Origin: WJKQ01 sp043810515 | GTDB lineage: Bacteria > Patescibacteriota > Gracilibacteria > UBA1369 > LOWO2-01-FULL-3 | Direction: 5' to 3' | NCBI GenBank assembly: GCA_043810515.1 | Contig: JBDRNZ010000033.1 | Location: 1 to 11,479 of the forward strand | Length of the DNA: 11,479 bases | Shown: piece by piece, positions 6,537 to 11,479 of the stretch | Layout of the letters: the number at the start of each line of letters is the position of its first letter | Numbering within the stretch: position 1 is the first letter of the stretch | Notes under the pieces: model-generated | What the model saw: the letters and a program-made list of their open reading frames with translations, nothing else | Told to the model about the DNA's origin: nothing | Databases searched by the model: none | Made by a program: the position numbers and the translations under genes

Positions 6537-7310
6537 ATGGATAAGCGAAGGGTTTTAGGTGTTATTTCTATTGTAGTTTCAGCTATCTTTTTCTTAGGGG
6601 GCTGTGTTTCGGTTAATAAAGATGCGACAAAAAATTCGTTTTTGGTTGCCAGTCCAGAGGATTCGGTTGTTGAAAAAACTGTTGATACTGAAGATCCGGC
6701 GGTTGATGTAGAACCGATTGACGTAGCGGACTCTACGGTCCCGAAAGAACCGGAAAAAATTAAAGAAGGCGGTGAGAGAATTTTATTAACTCCAGAGAAT
6801 ATTTCTGAGTATAATTCTCCGGATAATCAGATGTATTATGATGAGAATTTTAATGGGGAGGTTCCTGACGAATTAGTTAATTATTACAGTAAGGAAATGG
6901 GCATATCTGTTGATATTCCTTATAATGAAAACTGGGGAAGCCGCAGATTTGAGCTTAATCCATACGACTATTATGAATATGGCAGGGACGATCTGGTTGG
7001 TTTTTTGAACTTCGGGCCTATGTATAGGTTTGAGGCTGGAACTTGGGTGCGTGCTTATTACTTATATTTTTATCCTGCGCAGACCGTTGATGGAGTTATG
7101 ATGGAGAAATCTGAATTAAATCCCGAAAAGATTGAGATAAACGGTTTGACCGTTGTGAAGTTTATTGATTTTGGGATGTGCAGTTATCCTTCGCTTTACG
7201 TGATTGGGGAAAAATATGACTATGAGTTTATGCCTCAATGCAGCGTGGATGAGGAGAGTGATTTTGAATTTTTGGAAGAGATTGTTAGCAGTGTGAAATT
7301 AATTGACTAG
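6537..7310 (+). CDS. Exported lipoprotein with unrecognised C-terminal domain
   Basis: A 257-residue protein whose first 23 residues form a lipoprotein signal: DKRR, a hydrophobic stretch (7-20), and lipobox LGGC with C23 as the lipidated residue. It should be anchored to the outer face of the cytoplasmic membrane. A Val/Asp/Glu/Pro-rich acidic spacer follows (about 35-80), then a domain of about 150 residues rich in Tyr and Phe (108-257), with NYYSKEMGISVDIPYNENWG (115-134) and a C-terminal EEIVSSVKLI. That pattern (short strand before a Trp, ending in a helix plus strand) recalls PsbP-like or DUF1795-like folds, but I cannot assign it. C215 and C235 may form a disulfide. The reading frame looks more AT-rich, with more TTA and ATT codons, than its neighbours. 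It ends 16 nt from the convergent PBP gene. No Shine-Dalgarno is seen. Confidence 0.88.
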   Translation: MDKRRVLGVISIVVSAIFFLGGCVSVNKDATKNSFLVASPEDSVVEKTVDTEDPAVDVEPIDVADSTVPKEPEKIKEGGERILLTPENISEYNSPDNQMYYDENFNGEVPDELVNYYSKEMGISVDIPYNENWGSRRFELNPYDYYEYGRDDLVGFLNFGPMYRFEAGTWVRAYYLYFYPAQTVDGVMMEKSELNPEKIEINGLTVVKFIDFGMCSYPSLYVIGEKYDYEFMPQCSVDEESDFEFLEEIVSSVKLID

Positions 7311-7326
7311 AAGTTTGGGAGGGTCT

Positions 7327-9627
7327 TTATTTATCCGGAGGGATGTTGTAGTAATCGAAGAGGTAGCCGGCGATTTTGCTGAAAGTTACTGCGGCGGTGT
7401 TTGAGCCCCACTGGTTTTCGCGGGGGTAATCGAGTTTTATAAGGATGACGAACTGGGGATCCTCTACCGGGCCGTAGCCTGCGAAACTTGCTATTGTTGT
7501 GCCTGTGCCGCTTAATGCTTGACCGTGTTTGTATGTCTGCGAAGTTCCTGTTTTGCCGCCGACGTAGTGGCCTGCGACCTGTCCTTTTTTGGCTTCGCCG
7601 TTTTCCGCCGAATAGACGAGCATTGCGGTCATTTTTGACGAGGTGTCTTCCGATATCACACGGCGTATTTCGCGAGGTTCTGTTTTTGTGACTACGCCGT
7701 CATCATGTCTTATTTCGTCAACAATGTGCGGCTGCATGAGAACTCCTCCATTTATGATTGCGGAATAGGCGTTCGCGAGCTGGATCATCGTTACGGTCAA
7801 TCCCTGTCCAAATGCGTGTGTGGCAAGCTCCGATTCCGACCAGTCCTCCCAATATTCTATTTTTCCGATTGTTTCCGAATCAAATTCTATGTCTGTTCTG
7901 TCCAGAAATCCGAATTTTTCCAGATAGCTGTAAAAGAGAGCCGGGCCTATGCGTTTTGCAACGAAAGTCATTCCGGTGTTGAGCGATTTTGCGAGAACGG
8001 TCGTCATGTCCACCAGACCGAAATAATCAGTGGCGTTTTTGATTTCGAAATCATAGCTTTCGGTGTACGGGTTCCAGTCCACTTTTACGGGGCCTGTATC
8101 GTTGTAGGTTGTGTTTGGAGTGATGTCGCCGTCGTCTATTCCTATTGCCATTGCTATAGTTTTGAATACGGAGCCGGATTCGTAAGGCCAGGAAACTATT
8201 TTGTTATGATAAACCTCGGGGCCGACGAAATTTTCGTATCTGTAATATCTTATTTTTCCATTTTCATCTTTTTCTTCGAAGATCGGATATTTGTCGAGAG
8301 TTACAGCGTTTACATAAAAATTATAAACGTCTTCCTCGCTTGTCGGATACAGATTTTTCAATTCTTCAGGCGTGAAAACGACTTCCACTTTTTTGAATAC
8401 GTCACCGTAATTATTGGGGTTAAAACTGGGATAATGAGCCATTGCTATAATTTTTCCGGTTTTCGGATCCATGACTATAACCTGTCCGCTGGTTGCGCGG
8501 TAATATTCAACATCCTGAGCCAGAATCTGCTCGACTTTCAGCTGGATCGAGCGGTCTATCGTAAGAACTATATCGTCGCCGTCGACAGCCGGAGTGAGTG
8601 AACTTTCACCGACCGTTATCTGTCGTCCGACGGAATCTTTTTTTGTCTGAAATTTTCCTGCGATTCCCTGAAGCTGAGTGTTGAAAGCGCTCTCTATTCC
8701 GTATTGTCCGATATTATCTCTGCTTACGTATCCAATGATATTTGCGGCCAGCGAGCTTTCCGGATAGTACCTGAAATATTCTTCCTGCATGCCTATTCCC
8801 GCAAATTTTTCATCTTTGTCGTTTTTTATAAGCTCCGTGATCTGGTCGGAAATCTCGGGTGAAAGTTTTCTTTTCAGAATGACGTAGCGGTTTTCGCCCC
8901 GGAGTAGTGTTTTTAGCTTGGCGCTTGGTATTTCGACGTAGTCGGCGATTTTTTCCGCGACTGATGCGGTGTCGGAGATTTGTGGCGGGTAGGCATAAAC
9001 CCTGTTTTCTATTACTGCGATTCCCGGAATGGAAAGGGATTTGAGTTTTGTCAGGGATTCTTCGGGGACGTCCGAGGTGAGCAGAATTTCCGGTCTTCTT
9101 TTTTGGCTCAAACTTTTTACGAGGTCGGATTTGAATTTCGTTTCGAGTTCTTCGTCCGAGAGTGGTCGTGTGAGCTGGGCAAGGTCTTCGGGGGGAGTTG
9201 AGGCGATTTCTGTCGCGTCGCCGGTGGGTGTTTCGGCAGGTGGCGGGGTGGTAGCGTTTAAGTCTTTTAATCTTTCTTCATCTGCGGCGCGGGCTTCTTC
9301 GAGGTTAAAGAGCAGTGGCGCAAGGCTGTCAGCGACGTACAGAGGGTCGTCAATCAGCGACGGGTCCGCATAAACCAGATTTAAAGTTGTATTTGTGGCA
9401 AGTAAAAATTCTTCATTGGAATGATAATCTCTTATGATTATTTCACCTCTCTGGGCGGGGAGGTCTATGTAGCCGTACTGTTCTTTTGTCGCAAGGTCCT
9501 GATAATAATCATGTGCCAGAACTTGCAGCTGGAACAGTCTTATTATGAGCAATGCGGTTATAAACGCGCTTCCAACAAGAAGGAATGTAATTTTGTTTAT
9601 TGTGACTTTTGGGCCAAGGTGACGCAT
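7327..9627 (-). CDS. ftsI: Class B penicillin-binding protein, FtsI-type peptidoglycan transpeptidase
   Basis: A peptidoglycan DD-transpeptidase anchored by one N-terminal membrane segment (13-35, then RLFQLQVLAHDYY) and acting outside the membrane, probably in septal or elongation cross-linking. The non-catalytic pedestal includes PAQRGEIIIRD (57-67). The transpeptidase domain (about 350-766) has all three active-site motifs: S486-V-F-K489, S548-L-N550 and K692-T-G694, plus YPSFNPNNY (399-407) and GQGLTVTMIQLANAYSAIINGG (607-628). YESGSVFK resembles FtsI/SpoVD more than PBP2. At 766 residues it is longer than E. coli FtsI (588). The extra length includes a Pro/Thr/Ala/Glu-rich stretch (about 108-165) in the pedestal and an insertion of about 50 residues (about 410-470) just before the catalytic Ser. 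The enzyme class is certain; FtsI versus another class B PBP is likely but not proved, as no division genes are in view. Confidence 0.93.
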   Translation of the reverse strand: MRHLGPKVTINKITFLLVGSAFITALLIIRLFQLQVLAHDYYQDLATKEQYGYIDLPAQRGEIIIRDYHSNEEFLLATNTTLNLVYADPSLIDDPLYVADSLAPLLFNLEEARAADEERLKDLNATTPPPAETPTGDATEIASTPPEDLAQLTRPLSDEELETKFKSDLVKSLSQKRRPEILLTSDVPEESLTKLKSLSIPGIAVIENRVYAYPPQISDTASVAEKIADYVEIPSAKLKTLLRGENRYVILKRKLSPEISDQITELIKNDKDEKFAGIGMQEEYFRYYPESSLAANIIGYVSRDNIGQYGIESAFNTQLQGIAGKFQTKKDSVGRQITVGESSLTPAVDGDDIVLTIDRSIQLKVEQILAQDVEYYRATSGQVIVMDPKTGKIIAMAHYPSFNPNNYGDVFKKVEVVFTPEELKNLYPTSEEDVYNFYVNAVTLDKYPIFEEKDENGKIRYYRYENFVGPEVYHNKIVSWPYESGSVFKTIAMAIGIDDGDITPNTTYNDTGPVKVDWNPYTESYDFEIKNATDYFGLVDMTTVLAKSLNTGMTFVAKRIGPALFYSYLEKFGFLDRTDIEFDSETIGKIEYWEDWSESELATHAFGQGLTVTMIQLANAYSAIINGGVLMQPHIVDEIRHDDGVVTKTEPREIRRVISEDTSSKMTAMLVYSAENGEAKKGQVAGHYVGGKTGTSQTYKHGQALSGTGTTIASFAGYGPVEDPQFVILIKLDYPRENQWGSNTAAVTFSKIAGYLFDYYNIPPDK

Positions 9628-9650
9628 GGAGTTTTATTATTTTAAGTGGC

Positions 9651-9670
9651 CGGGCAGTCGGTCAGGCCCG
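9651..9670. repeat. Inverted repeat in the start region of the PBP transcript
   Basis: CGGGC (9651-9655) and GCCCG (9666-9670) flank a 10-nt centre. The predicted PBP transcription start (about 9667) falls inside the right arm, so most of the repeat lies in the transcribed leader. It could be a short leader hairpin or an operator just downstream of the promoter. Short arms make this a weak call. Confidence 0.3.
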
Positions 9671-9673
9671 AGC

Positions 9674-9682
9674 ATTATATCA
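9674..9682 (-). promoter_or_regulatory. Extended -10 promoter of the PBP gene
   Basis: The minus strand reads TGATATAAT, a perfect extended -10 box. The start should be near 9667, giving a leader of about 40 nt. No clear -35 box is seen; extended -10 promoters can work without one. The leader ends AATAAAACTCC before the ATG and has no Shine-Dalgarno. Confidence 0.65.
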
Positions 9683-9717
9683 CAAATTAAAAAGTTTGCT
9701 CTTTGCCGGAAGTTGTG

Positions 9718-9726
9718 TGGTATAAT
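9718..9726 (+). promoter_or_regulatory. Extended -10 promoter of the M16 protease gene (leaderless mRNA)
   Basis: TGGTATAAT is a perfect extended -10 box ending 8 nt before the ATG at 9735. Transcription would normally start 6-8 nt after the box, about 9732-9734, so the mRNA should begin at or within about 3 nt of the start codon. TTGCTC (9696-9701) is a possible -35, but its 19-nt spacing is not ideal. Confidence 0.7.
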
Positions 9727-9734
9727 CCGCCTCG

Positions 9735-10997
9735 ATGTTTAGAAAAACAACTCTACAAAGCGGGCTGAGAATAATTACCGAAAAGCTTTCCGGAACAAAA
9801 GCTGTCACCGTTTTGGTGCTTGTTGGTGCCGGAAGCCGTTATGAAAACGAAAAAATCCGCGGAATCTCGCACTTTCTTGAACATATGTTTTTTAAGGGGG
9901 CTGACAGATTCAAAAGCACAAAAGAAGTCTCCGAGGCTATAGACTCGGTCGGCGGGGAATTTAACGCTTTTACCGGAAAGGAATATGCCGGATATTTTGT
10001 GAAAGTTTCGTCCGAATTTGTTGACGTGGCCTGCGATGTTCTTTCCGACATGATGATAAATTCGAAATTTCCGCAGGAGGAAATTGAGAAAGAACGTGGT
10101 GTGATTTTAGAGGAATATAATATGTATCAGGACACGCCGATGTATCAGATCGGCTGGAATTTTGAAAATCTTGTGTTTGGCGATCAGCCTCTTGGTTGGG
10201 ACGAAATCGGCACGCGGGATGTTATAAAATCTGTCATGCACGAGGATTTTATGTCTTACAAGAAAAAGCTTTATTCCCCCGACAATACGGTGATTGCGGT
10301 TGTCGGAAATATTGATAATGACGAAGCTGTGGAGAAAATCGAGAAGTATTTTGAAATGGAGGAATCCAAAAAAGCTTATGAGTTTTCCCCGCTGAAGGAT
10401 CTTGATGGTGGAAGGCTTCATCTGACAGAGAAAAAGACGGAACAGGCGCATATCGCTCTTGGATTTCCGGGATACAGTGAAAGGCACAAGGATCATTGGA
10501 CGATGAAACTGCTTTCCGTTATTCTCGGCGGAAATATGAGCAGCAGGATGTTTCTTGGTGTGCGTGAGGCGAAAGGGCTGGCATATTACATTCACACAAC
10601 AACTGATAATTATATTGACGGCGGGTCTATCGTGACGAATGCCGGAGTGGATCTGACGCGTATTGATGAGGCGGTGACTTCAATTATCGAGGAATACAGG
10701 AAAATTCGTGATGACGGAGTGCCTGCGGCGGAGCTGGTTAAGGCAAAGGCTTTTTTGAAAGGAAAAACTGTTCTGAAACTGGAGGACAGTGAGGAATATG
10801 CCCATCTGCTGGGAAAATACGAACTTCTTCACGATCAGGCGAAATCTCCGGAAGAAATCTTCAAACTGATAGATGCGGTGAAAGAGGCTGACCTGAAGCG
10901 GGTTTTGGCGGATATTTTCAAAGAGGACAAGATGAAGCTGGCTGTGATCGGGCCATATCCGGATAAGGAGAAATTTCTGGGGCTGATGAAGTTTTGA
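9735..10997 (+). CDS. M16-family zinc metalloprotease
   Basis: A 420-residue single-chain M16 peptidase, like the bacterial processing-peptidase-type enzymes (YmxG, mitochondrial beta-MPP relatives). The inverted zinc motif HFLEH gives ligands H46 and H50 with catalytic E49; the third ligand is in ERGVILEEYN, most likely E127 (about 76 residues after H50, as in the family). The C-terminal half shows the M16 pattern GGNMSSRMFLGVREAKGLAYY (266-285), whose R277 and Tyr284/285 are the substrate-binding Arg/Tyr pair. The length fits a two-domain M16A/M16B subunit that forms dimers. There is no signal peptide or membrane segment, so it is probably cytoplasmic; its substrate cannot be deduced. The start is supported by the standard N-terminus (TTLQSGLRIITEKL) and by the adjacent promoter. 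It is divergent from the PBP gene. Confidence 0.95.
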   Translation: MFRKTTLQSGLRIITEKLSGTKAVTVLVLVGAGSRYENEKIRGISHFLEHMFFKGADRFKSTKEVSEAIDSVGGEFNAFTGKEYAGYFVKVSSEFVDVACDVLSDMMINSKFPQEEIEKERGVILEEYNMYQDTPMYQIGWNFENLVFGDQPLGWDEIGTRDVIKSVMHEDFMSYKKKLYSPDNTVIAVVGNIDNDEAVEKIEKYFEMEESKKAYEFSPLKDLDGGRLHLTEKKTEQAHIALGFPGYSERHKDHWTMKLLSVILGGNMSSRMFLGVREAKGLAYYIHTTTDNYIDGGSIVTNAGVDLTRIDEAVTSIIEEYRKIRDDGVPAAELVKAKAFLKGKTVLKLEDSEEYAHLLGKYELLHDQAKSPEEIFKLIDAVKEADLKRVLADIFKEDKMKLAVIGPYPDKEKFLGLMKF

Positions 10998-11094
10998 GGG
11001 GGCGATTCTAGGGCGGCAAGTGGGGCGAGCGGGGCGGCGTTTTTTGAGAGGTTGGGAAGTCCGGGGAGCTCGGGGTGACCATCTTCTTTTTCGC

Positions 11095-11132
11095 AAATGT
11101 AAAAAAGTAAAAAATTTGGAAATTTTTACAAA
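11095..11132 (-). repeat. Dispersed AT-rich hairpin element, copy 2 (inverted)
   Basis: Read on the minus strand, this 38-nt stretch matches the element at 6416-6453 with 36 of 38 identical bases. One of the two differences breaks a single pair of the 10-bp stem (hairpin 11107-11129). The T-run after the stem is conserved. It lies about 100 nt past the M16 gene in G-rich noncoding DNA. As a terminator it would act on leftward transcription, although a weaker A/T-rich tail exists on both sides. Confidence 0.7.
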
Positions 11133-11150
11133 TCGCGTGGAGGGTGGAGG
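11133..11150 (+). repeat. 18-bp direct repeat, copy 1
   Basis: TCGCGTGGAGGGTGGAGG is repeated perfectly at 11193-11210, 60 bp downstream. The core GGGTGGAG occurs a third time at 11179-11186, inside a palindrome. The first copy directly abuts the hairpin element. Confidence 0.75.
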
Positions 11151-11171
11151 GCGGTTTTAGGGCGGGCGGTT

Positions 11172-11193
11172 TCCACCCGGGTGGAGTTTTTTT
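11172..11193 (+). terminator. Candidate intrinsic terminator (palindrome plus T7)
   Basis: The perfect 14-bp palindrome TCCACCCGGGTGGA (11172-11185) can fold as a 5-bp GC-rich stem with a CCGG loop, extended by one U-G pair. A single G and seven T (11187-11193) follow. This is the best terminator-like shape downstream of the M16 gene, but it lies about 175 nt after the stop and the stem is short. Confidence 0.4.
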
Positions 11194-11210
11194 CGCGTGG
11201 AGGGTGGAGG
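11193..11210 (+). repeat. 18-bp direct repeat, copy 2
   Basis: Identical to 11133-11150. It starts at the last T of the T-run that follows the palindrome, so repeat, palindrome and repeat form a compact 78-nt block. Confidence 0.75.
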
Positions 11211-11308
11211 TTTTTGGTGGGCTGGGAGGTCAGTGGCGCCGGGTGGTGGTGGGAATGATGGCTATGGCGGGTGGCGGGAAAATCCGACTTGACGGGAAAT
11301 TGGCTTTG

Positions 11309-11333
11309 AAAAAATCAGCCTTTATTTTGGCTG
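11309..11333 (-). terminator. Candidate intrinsic terminator for a leftward transcript
   Basis: On the minus strand CAGCC and GGCTG pair around an 8-nt A-rich loop and are followed by ATTTTTT. This could end a gene entering from beyond the right edge. A minus-strand frame stays open from the edge to a TGA at 11375-11377, but its 34 residues are not recognisable. From 11211 to 11479 I see no other gene. Confidence 0.35.
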
Positions 11334-11479
11334 TGGGGAAATTTTTTTCTTTTTGTGAATAGTTTTTTATTTTTTCATGGAAAAGCTTTCAGGGATGAAT
11401 TTTGAAAGTGCGGATGGGGTTTTATTTCTGCCTTCGGTTTTTTGAATTTGAAAACGTGGTGTAATCGCTTACTTGAGCC

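Larger units (their letters stand above)
10998..11166 (+). other. G-run-rich intergenic stretch after the M16 gene
   Basis: Directly after the M16 stop, the plus strand has G-runs of 5, 3, 4 and 4 (10998-11034) with loops of 8, 8 and 5 nt. A second set, GGG four times (11142-11166), has loops of 4, 8 and 1 nt. Both are loose G-quadruplex candidates. There is no classic terminator right behind the M16 gene: the T-run at 11040-11045 follows G-rich sequence with no complementary C-rich arm nearby. I see no gene in this stretch. Confidence 0.4.

Noticed and set aside
7705..8601. A 298-codon plus-strand frame opposite the PBP gene
   Set aside because: It is antisense to the conserved transpeptidase domain, and its Phe/Cys/Ser/Val-rich sequence is typical of a shadow frame.
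11144..11362. A 72-codon plus-strand frame rich in Gly, Arg and Trp after the M16 gene
   Set aside because: It is a by-product of G-rich repeats, with no recognisable domain, no promoter or ribosome site, and it runs through a palindrome and T-run.
11377..11479. Possible recoded gene: ATG at 11377 reading on if TGA were Gly or Trp
   Set aside because: Two TGA codons interrupt it after 22 codons, and all nine confident genes read cleanly with TGA as stop, three of them ending in TGA. The standard code is the better explanation.
11375..11479. Minus-strand open frame of 34 codons entering from the right edge
   Set aside because: It may be the tail of a leftward gene, but another frame (stop at 11422-11424) is equally possible and neither has recognisable sequence, so it was not listed as a gene.
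10998..11479. CRISPR array, tRNA, rRNA or other known RNA gene in the right-end noncoding region
   Set aside because: There are only two direct repeats without regular spacers, and I saw no tRNA cloverleaf, CCA end, or recognisable tmRNA, RNase P or SRP RNA signature.

Overview
The window is a compact, densely coded bacterial segment with nine credible protein genes and one noncoding stretch of about 480 nt at the right end. It suggests a member of the Candidate Phyla Radiation (Patescibacteria), perhaps Peregrinibacteria-like. The reasons are a monoderm-style envelope set (SLH-anchored surface protein, lipoprotein with a lipobox, class B penicillin-binding protein), a compact SUF operon with an unusually short SufD, tight gene spacing, and no recognisable Shine-Dalgarno sequence before any start. 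All long frames are uninterrupted under the standard bacterial code and three genes end in TGA, which argues against the UGA=Gly lineages (Gracilibacteria, Absconditabacteria). The taxonomic placement is inference; no marker gene is present.

Left part (31-3156, all minus strand): an iron-sulfur cluster assembly operon read leftwards as Rrf2/IscR-type regulator, sufC, sufB, sufD. Its genes abut or overlap (TAA|ATG, 1-nt gap, ATGA overlap). A strong sigma70-type promoter lies just upstream, and a 17-bp inverted repeat covers its -10 box, so the regulator probably represses its own operon. The operon may continue off the left edge (sufS/sufU would be expected but cannot be seen).

Middle (3288-7310): a large exported protein with three SLH repeats and a C-terminal beta-propeller domain (plus), a small Ala-rich protein of unknown function (minus), and an exported lipoprotein with an unrecognised C-terminal domain (plus). 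Between the last two is a 220-nt divergent spacer holding a promoter, a G-run cluster and an AT-rich hairpin.

Right part (7327-10997): a class B penicillin-binding transpeptidase (FtsI type, minus) and an M16 zinc protease (plus) are divergently transcribed. Both use extended -10 promoters whose upstream regions overlap. The M16 start codon lies 8 nt after its TATAAT, so its mRNA is probably leaderless.

Right end (10998-11479): no convincing gene. It contains G-runs, an 18-bp direct repeat, a 14-bp palindrome followed by T7, and a second, inverted copy (36/38 identical) of the hairpin element found at 6416-6453. The window is mostly housekeeping and envelope functions. Its least explained features are this dispersed hairpin element, the compact SufD, and the lack of Shine-Dalgarno signals.
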